NCBI GenBank assembly: GCA_031551355.1
Contig: JAVBNT010000030.1
Location: forward strand, 1-54,728
Direction: 5' to 3'
DNA length: 54,728 nucleotides
Source: JAVBNT01 sp031551355
Lineage (GTDB): Bacteria > Vulcanimicrobiota > CADAWZ01
Shown here: positions 26,435 to 35,563 of the stretch, piece after piece
How the letters are laid out: each line of letters opens with the position of its first letter
Position numbering within the stretch: position 1 is the stretch's first letter
The notes under the pieces: generated by a model
Told to the model about the DNA's origin: nothing
The model's input: only the letters and a program-made list of their open reading frames with translations
Databases searched by the model: none
Translations under genes and position numbers: made by a program

Positions 26435-27367
26435 ATGAAAAAAATTTTAGTAATAGGCGGGGCTACAATAGATTTAAAAGCCTCTCCTAAAAAAACTCTT
26501 CTCGAAGGAACTTCCAATATCGGCAGTATTTCACTTTCACTCGGAGGAGTAGCGTTTAACATTGCAAGGAATCTTGCTTCATTACAGTTTCCGGTATCTT
26601 TTATTTCATCGGTCGGCAAGGATTTCTACGGAGAAAAAATCATCGAGGAATGCGGAAAATTCAAAATAGATTATTACAATATATGTTCAGAAAAAACGAC
26701 GGCGATATATGATGCAGTATTATCTCACACGGGGGAACTTGCAGTTGCTATCGCAGCAATGGATATTTTTGAAGATATTACCCCTGCAGCCATAGAGCCT
26801 TTTTACGGACAAATAAAGTCATCACGAATGGTCGTCTGCGATACAAATATACCATTGACAACTATTGAAGCTATTGCGAATGTTTGCCGGAAAAACAGTA
26901 TTGAATTAATGATAGATCCTACAGCTGAGGATAAATGCCACAAGCTAAAAAATGTAATGCACTGTATAGATTATCTCTCGCCGAATGATGAAGAACTTGA
27001 AGTTCTGTCCGGCATGAATGTAAAAAATATGACGGCTCGCGAAAAAGCAGCGAGAAAACTTCTTGGGAAAGGAGTCCGAAATGTAATCGTTTCATGCGGT
27101 GAAAACGGAGCTGTTTTTGTAAACGCAGACCGGACGATTATAGAAAACGCCTTCAATGTCCGGGCTGTAGACGTCACCGGAGCCGGTGACTCCCTGATTG
27201 CCGCTGTCATAGGCGGAATACTGGACGGCGAAAGCCATAGAGAAGCTTTATTATCAGGAATTGCCGCAGCATCCGCAACCATACAAAAAAGTGAATCGGT
27301 GCATCCCGACTTTTCCAAAGAACTGATAAAAAAATATAAGGAAGATTTCATAAATGAAACTCGATAA
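26435..27367 (+). CDS. psuK: Pseudouridine kinase (PfkB family)
   Basis: The 310-residue protein is a PfkB/ribokinase-family kinase. It begins ILVIGGATIDLKA, has the family GGVAFNIARNLA segment near residue 37, and ends with the catalytic signature DVTGAGDSL near residue 250. The next gene encodes PsuG, so the substrate is most likely pseudouridine, phosphorylated at the 5' position. This is the first step in salvaging pseudouridine from RNA turnover. The two genes overlap by 14 bp. No strong ribosome site is seen before the ATG. Confidence 0.9.
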   Translation: MKKILVIGGATIDLKASPKKTLLEGTSNIGSISLSLGGVAFNIARNLASLQFPVSFISSVGKDFYGEKIIEECGKFKIDYYNICSEKTTAIYDAVLSHTGELAVAIAAMDIFEDITPAAIEPFYGQIKSSRMVVCDTNIPLTTIEAIANVCRKNSIELMIDPTAEDKCHKLKNVMHCIDYLSPNDEELEVLSGMNVKNMTAREKAARKLLGKGVRNVIVSCGENGAVFVNADRTIIENAFNVRAVDVTGAGDSLIAAVIGGILDGESHREALLSGIAAASATIQKSESVHPDFSKELIKKYKEDFINETR

Positions 27368-28289
27368 ATTGCCTGTAAAAATAGCCGATGATGTTGAAAA
27401 AGCTCTCAAAAACGGAGAACCTGTCGTTGCTCTGGAATCAACAATAATATCCCATGGAATGTCCTATCCGTTTAATGTGCAGCTTGCCACCGAGGTGGAG
27501 GAGATAATCCGCAACAACGGCGCAACTCCGGCAACGATTGCCATTATCGACGGAATAATACGCATCGGCATAACAGAACAGGAAATCGAACTCATCGCCA
27601 CAAACAGAAGTATGAGAAAAACAAGCAGGCGTGATATACCGATTGTCGTTTCCGAAAAAGGATTCGGAGCTACAACGGTTTCGGGCACAATGTTTTGTGC
27701 CTCGCTTGCAGGAATTAAAGTTTTCGTTACCGGAGGAATAGGCGGAGTACACAGGGGAGCCGCAGACTCTTTTGACATTTCGTCAGATCTTACGGAGCTT
27801 ATTCTCAGCCCTGTTGCAGTAGTATGCGCAGGAGCTAAGTCAATACTAGATCTGGAACTGACTCTGGAGCGCCTCGAAACCTCAGGGATTCCGGTAATAG
27901 GGTATCAGACCGATGAATTTCCGGCCTTTTACTCACGCGAGAGCGGGCTGCCGGTTGATCTTAACGCATCATCACCGCAGAAAATCGCTGAAGTAATGAA
28001 AACAAAATGGGAACTCGGAATGCATGGAGGCCTGGTAATTGCCTGTCCGATACCGGAGGAAGACGAGATTCCTGCCGAAGAAATGAATAAATTCATAAAA
28101 AAAGCTTTAAAAGAAGCCGAAAAGGAGAACATCAAAGGCAAGTATGTTACTCCGTTTATGCTGCAGGAAATACATAACCAAACAAGAGGCAAAAGTGTGG
28201 AAGCAAATTGCTCGCTCGTAAGAAACAACGCAGTAATAGGCAGTGCCATTGCCAGGCACTACAGCCGTCTGATGAAGGAAGGCGTATAA
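27354..28289 (+). CDS. psuG: Pseudouridine-5'-phosphate glycosidase
   Basis: The 311-residue protein belongs to the indigoidine synthase A-like family. Visible signatures are ALESTIISHGMSYPFN, GATTVSGTM and FVTGGIGGVHRG, then IACPIPEEDEIP near the C-terminus. PsuG splits pseudouridine 5'-phosphate into uracil and ribose 5-phosphate with a metal ion and an active-site lysine. It overlaps psuK by 14 bp and ends 3 bp before btpA, so all three should be translated from one message. AGGAAG within psuK serves as ribosome site. Confidence 0.95.
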   Translation: MKLDKLPVKIADDVEKALKNGEPVVALESTIISHGMSYPFNVQLATEVEEIIRNNGATPATIAIIDGIIRIGITEQEIELIATNRSMRKTSRRDIPIVVSEKGFGATTVSGTMFCASLAGIKVFVTGGIGGVHRGAADSFDISSDLTELILSPVAVVCAGAKSILDLELTLERLETSGIPVIGYQTDEFPAFYSRESGLPVDLNASSPQKIAEVMKTKWELGMHGGLVIACPIPEEDEIPAEEMNKFIKKALKEAEKENIKGKYVTPFMLQEIHNQTRGKSVEANCSLVRNNAVIGSAIARHYSRLMKEGV

Positions 28290-28292
28290 ATT

Positions 28293-29078
28293 ATGTTTAA
28301 CAAAACAGTCATTGCGATGATTCATGTAGATCCGCTTCCGGGCACACCGTTATGGGGCGGCTCTATGAAAAAAGTTTTGGATAAAGCCGTAAAAGAGGCG
28401 TTGCTTTACAAAGAATGCGGCGTTGATATGGTAGCCGTTGAAAATATGCATGATACACCGTATCTTAACAGAAACGTCGGCCCGGAAATATCCGCCTCAA
28501 TGGCCGTTGTCGGATACGAGGTAAAACGGGCTTCTTCCCTCCCCTGCGGAATCCAAATACTTGCGGGAGCAAATAAAGAGGCGCTTGCATGTGCATTTGC
28601 CGCCGGTCTTGATTTTATCAGGGCGGAAGGTTTTGTTTTTTCACATATAGCCGACGAAGGGCTGATTAACAGCTGCGCCGGAGAACTGCTCAGGTACAGA
28701 TCATCCATCGGTGCAAATGAAATACCTGTTTTTACCGACATAAAAAAGAAACATTCCAGTCATGCCATTACAAGCGATGTTGATATTGCAGAGACGGCAA
28801 GGGCAGCAGAATTTTTCCGTTCCGACGGCGTTATCATCACCGGGCGCTCAACCGGACTGCAAGCCGATCTGGAAGAAATAAAAACAGTAAAGCTAAGCAT
28901 CGGTATCCCGGTCTTAGTCGGTTCAGGAGTCACAATAGACAATGTCGGCAGCTATTTGAATATCTCCGATGCAATAATAGTAGGCTCTTGGTTTAAACAT
29001 GAAAGCAAATGGCAAAACCCGATAAATACGGACAAGGTAAAGTTATTTATGGAAAAAGTGAGAAAACTGCGTAAATGA
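28293..29078 (+). CDS. BtpA/SgcQ family TIM-barrel protein
   Basis: The 261-residue protein starts KTVIAMIHVDPLPGTP and carries VENMHDTPYLN, LDFIRAEGFVFSHIADEG, DIKKKHSSH and VLVGSGVTIDNV, all typical of the BtpA family. BtpA was named for a role in photosystem I stability in cyanobacteria, but most members are in non-photosynthetic bacteria and archaea, where the chemistry is unknown. SgcQ is an E. coli paralogue in a sugar operon. The position between psuG and mog, with only a 3-bp gap before it and a 4-bp ATGA overlap after it, suggests a step on a pseudouridine- or ribose-phosphate-related compound. That is inference. Confidence 0.88.
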   Translation: MFNKTVIAMIHVDPLPGTPLWGGSMKKVLDKAVKEALLYKECGVDMVAVENMHDTPYLNRNVGPEISASMAVVGYEVKRASSLPCGIQILAGANKEALACAFAAGLDFIRAEGFVFSHIADEGLINSCAGELLRYRSSIGANEIPVFTDIKKKHSSHAITSDVDIAETARAAEFFRSDGVIITGRSTGLQADLEEIKTVKLSIGIPVLVGSGVTIDNVGSYLNISDAIIVGSWFKHESKWQNPINTDKVKLFMEKVRKLRK

Positions 29079-29569
29079 GTCTGCAGGAGCATCGGAAAAA
29101 TTCACCGGAAACAGTAAGTGTAACCATCGCCGTTGTCAGCGATTCCAAAACAGCCGGCAACGATGTGTCCGGCAAACTGATTTCAGAGCTGCTTAAAGAA
29201 GCCGGACATAATGTTGTTGATACCGTCTTTATAAAAAACAGTGAAACCGACATAGAAGAAACCATAAAAAAAACATCGCCCGCAAATGCCCTCATCCTCA
29301 CCGGAGGAACAGGAATCTCTGCCCGTGATATAACAGCCGAAACGGCACAGCGCCTTTTCTCAAAAACGATCGACGGTTTCGGCGAACTGTTTCGCATGCT
29401 GAGCTTTAATGAAATCGGCCCGGCGTCTATAATGAGCCGTGCCTCCGCCGGAGTATACCGTAAAAAAGTTATTTTTTGCCTTCCCGGATCCCCTAAAGCC
29501 GTAAAACTTGCAATGGAAAAAATAATAATCCCTGAAATCGGACATATTGTCGAGGAGCTGGAAAAATAA
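29075..29569 (+). CDS. Molybdopterin adenylyltransferase-type protein (MogA/MoaB family)
   Basis: The 164-residue protein has the MogA/MoaB fold: VTIAVVSDSKTAGNDVSGK at the N-terminus, ALILTGGTGISARDITAE for molybdopterin binding, and a C-terminal IFCLPGSPKAVKLA loop. Members activate molybdopterin by adenylation ahead of metal insertion by MoeA, whose gene follows 19 bp downstream. It overlaps btpA by 4 bp. MogA and MoaB types are hard to separate by motifs alone; the neighbour moeA supports a real role in cofactor assembly. Confidence 0.9.
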   Translation: MSLQEHRKNSPETVSVTIAVVSDSKTAGNDVSGKLISELLKEAGHNVVDTVFIKNSETDIEETIKKTSPANALILTGGTGISARDITAETAQRLFSKTIDGFGELFRMLSFNEIGPASIMSRASAGVYRKKVIFCLPGSPKAVKLAMEKIIIPEIGHIVEELEK

Positions 29570-29588
29570 AGAACGGAGTATAACCCCA

Positions 29589-30797
29589 ATGCCAGATACT
29601 TCCACAAGGATGCTTTCGGTTGATGAAGCTCTTTCTACCTTGCTTAGCTATGCAAAAGAGATAGAAGAAACTGAAGAAGTACCTCTCATACAGGCAAACT
29701 CAAGAATAACCTCTGAAGAGCTGTTCGCTAAAATAAATGTACCGGGATTTGACCGTTCGGCAATGGACGGCTACGCACTGAAATTCAGTTCAATTGAAAA
29801 GGCTTCAAAAGAAAATCCGGTTGCCCTGGATATCGTAGACGAAATTTTTGCCGGCTCACCGGCAAAAACCAAAATAGAAAAAAATACCTGCGCTTATATT
29901 GCTACCGGAGCAAAAATTCCGCCAGGCGCGGACACTGTAGTGATGATAGAAGATACTGTTACGGAAAACAAAACTGCCGTTTTCAAAAAACCGGCCTCAA
30001 GACCGGGAGAAAACATCGCCCTGATAGGCGAAGATATAAAAAAAGACAGTAAGATTCTGGAAAAGGGCGTGACAATCAATCCGGCAACAATCGGAGCAAT
30101 GGCTGCACTGGGAATGATCAGCGCTAAAGTATACAGAAAGCCGGTCTGTGCGGTTATATCCACCGGCAGTGAACTTAGAGAACCGGGGGAAGAACTCGAA
30201 GAAGGACAAATATACAATATCAACAGTTACACGCTAGAGGCACTCCTGCAAAATTCATCGGTATACCCGTACCCCCAAATAGTCCGTGACAAGGAAAAAG
30301 ACGTCATAAAAGGCATAAATGACTGCCTGTTCGCCGACCTTATAATAATATCAGGCGGAAGCTCCGTAGGCAAGCTTGATATCGCCGCAAAGGTAATACA
30401 TGAGATATCTGAAGTTATCTTTCACGGAATTTATATGAAACCCGGGAAACCGACAATATTTGCCAGACTAAAAAACAGCCTTATTCTGGGAATGCCCGGA
30501 AATCCGACTTCATGCCTTTTCAATACTTACAAATTTATCATTCCTATGCTGCAAAAAATGGCAAGGAAGCCTGCGTTGCAAAATAAACAGATGCTCAGGC
30601 TTACAGAAGACGTGACAAAAACAACAGACAGGCATCAATTTGTAACAGTATCGATAAACGGAGACGAAGCTACCCCAATATTCAAAACTTCAAGCGCAAT
30701 CACGAGCATGCTCCGGGCCGACGGATATATGGAACTTGCCGACGATATTAAAACCATAAAAAAGGGGGAAACGGCAAGTATCACCAAACTCCAATAG
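29589..30797 (+). CDS. moeA: Molybdopterin molybdenumtransferase
   Basis: The 402-residue protein is a full-length MoeA. Domain signatures are VPGFDRSAMDGYAL near residue 50, IATGAKIPPGADTVVMIE, ISTGSELREPGE, IISGGSSVGKLD and LGMPGNPTSCLF. MoeA inserts molybdenum into adenylated molybdopterin. I set the start at ATG 29589, which has CGGAG 10 bases upstream; a longer form from 29547 would overlap mog. It is the last gene of the psuK-psuG-btpA-mog-moeA unit. No moaA, moaC, moaE or modABC is in the window, so the rest of the pathway must lie elsewhere. Confidence 0.95.
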   Translation: MPDTSTRMLSVDEALSTLLSYAKEIEETEEVPLIQANSRITSEELFAKINVPGFDRSAMDGYALKFSSIEKASKENPVALDIVDEIFAGSPAKTKIEKNTCAYIATGAKIPPGADTVVMIEDTVTENKTAVFKKPASRPGENIALIGEDIKKDSKILEKGVTINPATIGAMAALGMISAKVYRKPVCAVISTGSELREPGEELEEGQIYNINSYTLEALLQNSSVYPYPQIVRDKEKDVIKGINDCLFADLIIISGGSSVGKLDIAAKVIHEISEVIFHGIYMKPGKPTIFARLKNSLILGMPGNPTSCLFNTYKFIIPMLQKMARKPALQNKQMLRLTEDVTKTTDRHQFVTVSINGDEATPIFKTSSAITSMLRADGYMELADDIKTIKKGETASITKLQ

Positions 30798-30813
30798 TAA
30801 GGTTCCATAATAC

Positions 30814-31764
30814 TTATAAATAAGGTTCCTGACCGGCCATTAAATACTTTTTCACAGCAGCAGTGGTCTTTCCCGCAGATCTATAGCCATATTTCTTATT
30901 AACCAGTTTCCCCGGCGACAGTAAAAAGATAAGTGCCCTGCTGTTAACGCTGTCATCGTCGTTAATATAGTCCACAGGAATTTTCCCATAAACATCCTTT
31001 GTGTTCAAATCAGAACCGTTATCAAGCAGCATTTTTGCTATATATAAAGATTTTGCCGAATCCTTTCCCTGCACATAGTGAAGGGGAATCCGGTTATATT
31101 TATCGCGCAAATCAATCCGGTAAGGCTGGTTTTCCAACAGGCTCCTGACTCTGTCGATATCCTGTCTCTGGACAGCCCGGTGAAGTTCGGTTTCGGATTT
31201 AAAAAAAACATAGGCAATATTCAGCAAAAGAAGAAAAGCAGCCAATATTAAAACAATAAAGTAAAACCCGTCGGCAGTAGACGGTTTATAGGATTCATAA
31301 CCTTTTAAAGTTTCCAGAAGAGCGATATTTTTTGGTAAAAAGTTCTGCTTTAGCAGTGAGCGTTCGGAGTCATCATGAGCTTTTATGGCAAACGGCACAT
31401 CATTTTTTTCAAGAATTTTTTTTAGATGTCTCAGTTCGGTTGCAGAGACTCCCTCCGCAATCACAACCTCACAGCATTTATCGGATTTATAATACTCCTC
31501 CAACTCCTCCCTGGTAAAAAAAGAGTCGAGCTTTTCCAAAGACCCCTCATTATCGCAAAGTCTGGTGAGAAAAACGTCAAATTTCAAAGCTTCGTTTTCA
31601 ATGTTTTCTCTATCCTTTATCCGACCGCCATTTCCGGCAGGTGCCCTTTCCGTTGCCTGTTCCTGCAGCTCCGCTGCGTCACAATTTCCCGTATTACCGA
31701 AATTATGTTTATTGTCATCCAATTCTTTACACCACCGTAACTGCCGTTGAGTCGGCTGAAGCAT
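30814..31764 (-). CDS. Membrane-anchored ankyrin-repeat protein
   Basis: The product (up to 316 residues) has a polar N-terminal half with an alpha/beta segment CCEVVIAEGVSATELRHLKKIL, one membrane helix (about residues 169-189, YFIVLILAAFLLLLNIAYVFF) and two or three ankyrin-type repeats after it (ELHRAVQRQDIDRVRSLLE, IAKMLLDNGSDLNTKDVYG). Ankyrin repeats mediate protein contacts. Its start is uncertain: ATG 31764 overlaps the upstream gene by 38 bp, whereas an in-frame TTG at 31722 lies 4 bp after the upstream stop. The first 14 residues look like out-of-frame coding sequence, which favours the TTG. Role unknown. Confidence 0.7.
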   Translation of the reverse strand: MLQPTQRQLRWCKELDDNKHNFGNTGNCDAAELQEQATERAPAGNGGRIKDRENIENEALKFDVFLTRLCDNEGSLEKLDSFFTREELEEYYKSDKCCEVVIAEGVSATELRHLKKILEKNDVPFAIKAHDDSERSLLKQNFLPKNIALLETLKGYESYKPSTADGFYFIVLILAAFLLLLNIAYVFFKSETELHRAVQRQDIDRVRSLLENQPYRIDLRDKYNRIPLHYVQGKDSAKSLYIAKMLLDNGSDLNTKDVYGKIPVDYINDDDSVNSRALIFLLSPGKLVNKKYGYRSAGKTTAAVKKYLMAGQEPYL

Positions 31765-32377
31765 AATCCGTAAGTTTCACTGCAAACTGACGGCCGAGTT
31801 CTTCTATGCGCATACGATCAAAATAGTCCGACGGAGCATAAATAACAGCAATAATATTTCTGGTAGAGGAACTCAGTTTTGCCTTCATGGAATCCTTGAC
31901 CGGATTTCCCAGCGGCTCTGAATCAGCAGATGCCGAGCAAATAAGTCCCTTCAAATCTATTACCTGACCGCCGCTGTTAAATACATACGACTCACCCTCC
32001 AGTCCCTTACGCAGAATTAATGAAGAGCCTACTATGTCACTGTCCAGCATTGAAATAGGCAGTCCCGAAAAAAGAGAAAAATAATTATTTATATCAACAA
32101 GATTGTTTATATACGGAAACCGCTCTTCTCTGGCCGCCTGAGCAAGATACTCGCTCGCGGGTTTGTTTCTACCCGTCGGCTTGAAGCCGCCGTTCTTAAG
32201 CATCGCCCTAACGGCCTGTTTCAGCCTGTCCGGCGGGAATTCCTGACTTCGCCTAACATCTACAAGTTTGGCCAGCTCGTCAGTCTGCGTGAAATCGGAT
32301 TCGCGCATCACAACATTATCGGCAGTGATAATACCGGCAATTAAGCCCAAGTCTCTGCACTCATTAACAACATCCAT
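31727..32377 (-). CDS. Stand-alone B3/B4 domain protein (PheRS beta-related)
   Basis: The 216-residue protein matches the B3/B4 domain of phenylalanyl-tRNA synthetase beta chain: FKPTGRNKPASEYLAQAA, INNLVDINNYFSLFSGLPIS and LDSDIVGSSLILRKG. In PheRS this domain edits mischarged Tyr-tRNA. Stand-alone versions (COG3382) are thought to bind or edit aminoacyl-tRNA or a free substrate, but few are characterised. GGGAGC lies about 10 bases before the ATG. It is transcribed ahead of the ankyrin membrane protein with overlapping or abutting frames, so the two probably work together. Confidence 0.85.
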   Translation of the reverse strand: MDVVNECRDLGLIAGIITADNVVMRESDFTQTDELAKLVDVRRSQEFPPDRLKQAVRAMLKNGGFKPTGRNKPASEYLAQAAREERFPYINNLVDINNYFSLFSGLPISMLDSDIVGSSLILRKGLEGESYVFNSGGQVIDLKGLICSASADSEPLGNPVKDSMKAKLSSSTRNIIAVIYAPSDYFDRMRIEELGRQFAVKLTDYASADSTAVTVV

Positions 32378-32554
32378 AAAACAATTGCTCCCGGAATTAC
32401 AAAATTTTGTCCATTATATCATAATGAGAGTGCTTCTGCAAAAGATTATGCGTAATTCATGATACTTACCACAGGCAGGATTATTGCAAAAACATGCAAA
32501 TTACATTATAATTTTCCAAGTAAAAAAAATACAAGAATCAAAGGAGTAAAATCA

Positions 32555-34768
32555 TTGAACACAAGAAAAATAATCAACATAATATTTTTGGCATTAATAT
32601 CGCTTTTACTGCCGTACGGCTGCAGTTCAGGCGACTGTGAAAGAATGTTCAACAACACACAAAACCCCATTCCTCCGGTAAGGCAAAAACAGGCCATAGC
32701 GGTAAAAGTAATCTATTACGACGGAGTGCCGATAACAGGCGTACTGATGCAGATTCCCGGAATGGAAAAACTGACTGACGCAAACGGAATGATCAATTTT
32801 GAATATTATGCGGAAAACGGCACGGAAATAGATTTTTTATTCTCAAAAACAAACCATGTCATAGAGCAGGGAAAAATAATCATCGGCCAAAATACGACGC
32901 TGCTTCCAGACGGAACCCATCTTTACAAACTTGAAGTAAAAGGATATATACCGCTCACAGCCGCGGGCATAACCGGACGCCCAAGTTCTTTGACGGAGCT
33001 TGCCGGCCTGATGTACCAGCCTGAGGATATGGAAGTTAGCAAAGACGGCAATACAATATACATATCGGACAAAAATCCCAAAGCTATAAGAAAAATAACG
33101 ATAGATCCTTCGAACCCGGATGCGAAAAATATTTCCACAATAATTACAACCCCGGAACAGTGTGACGGTATAGCCGTAACAGGTGATGAGAAATATATGT
33201 ACATCGTTTCCGGCAAAAACATCTACAAGTATGCAATACCGGACGGAAAGACCGGCAAAGCGGAGCCGCTGCTCATAGCCACATTTACCGATAAGCCGTT
33301 CGACCTGACGCTTTCGGATGACGATTCTTCGCTGTACGTTTCATTTAAAATCCTCATTTCCGATCCGAACGCCATCATAAAGCTGAATGCCAACACCGGG
33401 GAAAGAGATCTCTCCTTCATCCCCAATGTATCTTTCTCTCAGCCTTCCGCGATGGCATACGCGAAAAACTCAAACATGCTGTACGTTGCAGACAGCATAA
33501 ACGGACGCATTCTCAGGCTTAATGCCGCTACCGGGCAGAATGATACAACTTTCAACGCACCTTATGATGAGCCGCTTGCCCTGAAACTGTCAAAGGACGA
33601 AACGACGCTCTACGTTTCCTACAAAGACACAACGTCATTTTCAGGTTTAAATTCTCTTATAGGAAAGATAAATACGGTTACCAACGCCAAAACGGCAATA
33701 ATAAATTTGGGGCAGGACAGCTTCAAACCGAATCAGCCGCCGAATTCTTTTCTGGGAGCCGCGTCACATATATATTCACTGGGACTGTCGCCGGATGAAA
33801 AAACACTGTATGCCTGCGATAACTGGGACGGTACGGTTATGAAAATAAACATCGCCGCAATCCCCAGTAATGACGCCTCAATATTCGCCGGATGGAGCAC
33901 GTCCTACGTTGACGCGCCGGTAAGGATTCCTTTATTCAATGAGCCGGAAGGCATAGCTCTTTCTCCGGATGAAAAAACGCTTTATGTGGCCGATCCCAAG
34001 AACAGTCAAATAAAGAAAGTCAATCCGGCAACCGGTGAAGTCAGTACTTTCGTTTCATCACTCGATTACCCCACAGGCCTGGCAATGTCAGACGACGGAA
34101 CAATGCTTTACTATGCCGAGACCAATCTCGGCATAGTAAAAAGAATAAATGTCTCCACGGCACAGATTGACACGTCGTTCGAGGTATCGGGACTGCTTGC
34201 GCCGACAGGAATGACCCTTTCCAAAACCGACGGAGGCAAGTATCTGTATGTCAGCGAAACCGGCACATTTTTCGACACTAACGCACTCATAACCAGAATC
34301 GACACCGCTGCAGGTTCGGTAGATCCATCCTTCAGCTTCGCCGCTTCTTCTACAGGTCTTTCCGGAATAGCCATTTCATCGGACGATAAATATCTCTATG
34401 TATCGGATTCCAACAGTGCGTCGATATTAAAAATAGACACCGCGACAGGACTTGACGAACCGTCGTTTATTGTTTCCGGACTCAGCGTGCCGACCGGATT
34501 AACGATATCTTCGGATGATTCGTGTATTTTTGTCCTTGACATCGATATGAGCGGTGAATTCAAAACTACAATCAAGCAAATATCAGCACAAAACGGTAGT
34601 ATAATCAGCATTTTACAAATACAATACTGGCCGGAAATAGCCAATCTGGAATTTTTTGAAAGTCCCACAATAGGTCTCGGACTTGCGATAACCAAAAACA
34701 GCTCACGGATATATCTGGCAAACCAGAATACGGAAGTAATTCAAATGATACTGGCATCAGAGCCATAG
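32555..34768 (+). CDS. Lipoprotein with about twelve beta-propeller blades (NHL/YVTN-like)
   Basis: The 737-residue protein starts at TTG 32555, with AAGGAG 8 bases upstream. A longer frame from 32459 would put 32 non-signal residues before the signal peptide. The lipoprotein signal ends LLLPYGC, with cysteine near residue 22 and a slightly unusual proline at -3. A short carboxypeptidase-regulatory-like beta domain (about 50-120) follows. After it come about twelve repeats of the PxGLAxSxDxxxLYVxD type, for example PEGIALSPDEKTLYVADP and LSGIAISSDDKYLYVSDS. Twelve blades suit two six-bladed propellers. Such proteins bind ligands or proteins at the cell surface. Confidence 0.85.
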   Translation: MNTRKIINIIFLALISLLLPYGCSSGDCERMFNNTQNPIPPVRQKQAIAVKVIYYDGVPITGVLMQIPGMEKLTDANGMINFEYYAENGTEIDFLFSKTNHVIEQGKIIIGQNTTLLPDGTHLYKLEVKGYIPLTAAGITGRPSSLTELAGLMYQPEDMEVSKDGNTIYISDKNPKAIRKITIDPSNPDAKNISTIITTPEQCDGIAVTGDEKYMYIVSGKNIYKYAIPDGKTGKAEPLLIATFTDKPFDLTLSDDDSSLYVSFKILISDPNAIIKLNANTGERDLSFIPNVSFSQPSAMAYAKNSNMLYVADSINGRILRLNAATGQNDTTFNAPYDEPLALKLSKDETTLYVSYKDTTSFSGLNSLIGKINTVTNAKTAIINLGQDSFKPNQPPNSFLGAASHIYSLGLSPDEKTLYACDNWDGTVMKINIAAIPSNDASIFAGWSTSYVDAPVRIPLFNEPEGIALSPDEKTLYVADPKNSQIKKVNPATGEVSTFVSSLDYPTGLAMSDDGTMLYYAETNLGIVKRINVSTAQIDTSFEVSGLLAPTGMTLSKTDGGKYLYVSETGTFFDTNALITRIDTAAGSVDPSFSFAASSTGLSGIAISSDDKYLYVSDSNSASILKIDTATGLDEPSFIVSGLSVPTGLTISSDDSCIFVLDIDMSGEFKTTIKQISAQNGSIISILQIQYWPEIANLEFFESPTIGLGLAITKNSSRIYLANQNTEVIQMILASEP

Positions 34769-34775
34769 CAAAAAG

Positions 34776-34804
34776 AAGGCGGGATAATCTCCCGCCTTTT
34801 ATTT
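34776..34804 (+). terminator. Rho-independent terminator after the propeller lipoprotein
   Basis: A perfect AAGGCGGG/CCCGCCTT stem (34776-34783 with 34791-34798) has a 7-base loop and is followed by TTATTT. It lies 8 bp past the stop. Confidence 0.92.
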
Positions 34805-34833
34805 ACCCGCTGAAAAAAGGCAGCAAGAACGGC

Positions 34834-35496
34834 ATGGCATATATGAAAAAACTTGACAAAAAGAAAATTATTACACTTTGTATAATTGCTTTTATCTGTA
34901 TTTTTATATTTCTGGCCGTTTGCCTGCAGGAAAGCATTTTAAACGCAATGTCCAAATGGCTTACGGTAAATAAACCGGCCGAAAAAGCCGACGTAATCGT
35001 CGTTATGGGCGGAGCGACCGAACGCAGGATCCCTTTTGGAATAAATCTTTATAAAAAAGGCGCCGCCGAAAAAATAATATTCATCTCCGGACTTAATGAC
35101 AAATGGAGGCTGAAATGCCGGGAAAAATATGGAGTTCCGCTGCTGGACTGCGAGGTTATAAAAATAATCGCCGAAAAAAACGGACTCCAGGATAACAATT
35201 ATGCAATCATAGAAAACTCGCTGAGCACTCTTGACGACGCGGAAAAGCTAATGGATTATTATAAAAAAAATCCGTTCGGCAGCGCCATAATCGTCACCGA
35301 TTCGCTTCATTCGCGAAGAACGATGAACTGCATGAATTCCGTATTCAAAAAATCAGGCGTAAAACTATACTCAAATCCCATCCCGATAGAAAAGGAAATA
35401 GACATGTTCTCGGACCGGCATGATTATTATGTCTATGTAGTTGACGAATATATCAAATTTTTCTTTTACAGTGTAGGCTTTAAAAAATCAGACTAA
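34834..35496 (+). CDS. DUF218 (SanA/ElyC/YdcF-like) membrane protein
   Basis: The 220-residue protein has an N-terminal membrane anchor (about residues 12-32) and a DUF218 domain facing the periplasm. Visible motifs are ADVIVVMGGATERR, FGINLYKKGAAEKIIFISG, IENSLSTLDDAEKL and IIVTDSLHSRRT. DUF218 proteins such as SanA and ElyC affect envelope integrity and peptidoglycan or lipid-carrier metabolism; the chemistry is unsettled. The first ATG at 34834 lies close to the preceding terminator and has no clear Shine-Dalgarno; ATG 34843 is an alternative. It is the last gene before the accessory island. Confidence 0.85.
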   Translation: MAYMKKLDKKKIITLCIIAFICIFIFLAVCLQESILNAMSKWLTVNKPAEKADVIVVMGGATERRIPFGINLYKKGAAEKIIFISGLNDKWRLKCREKYGVPLLDCEVIKIIAEKNGLQDNNYAIIENSLSTLDDAEKLMDYYKKNPFGSAIIVTDSLHSRRTMNCMNSVFKKSGVKLYSNPIPIEKEIDMFSDRHDYYVYVVDEYIKFFFYSVGFKKSD

Positions 35497-35563
35497 GAAC
35501 AGGCCGTGAATTACATCCGTATGCGCCGTTAAGCCGGATATTCGCTCACTTGACGTAGTCACG

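Noticed and set aside
28293..29078. btpA as evidence of photosynthesis
   Set aside because: No photosystem, pigment or carbon-fixation gene is in the window, and the family is common in non-photosynthetic bacteria.
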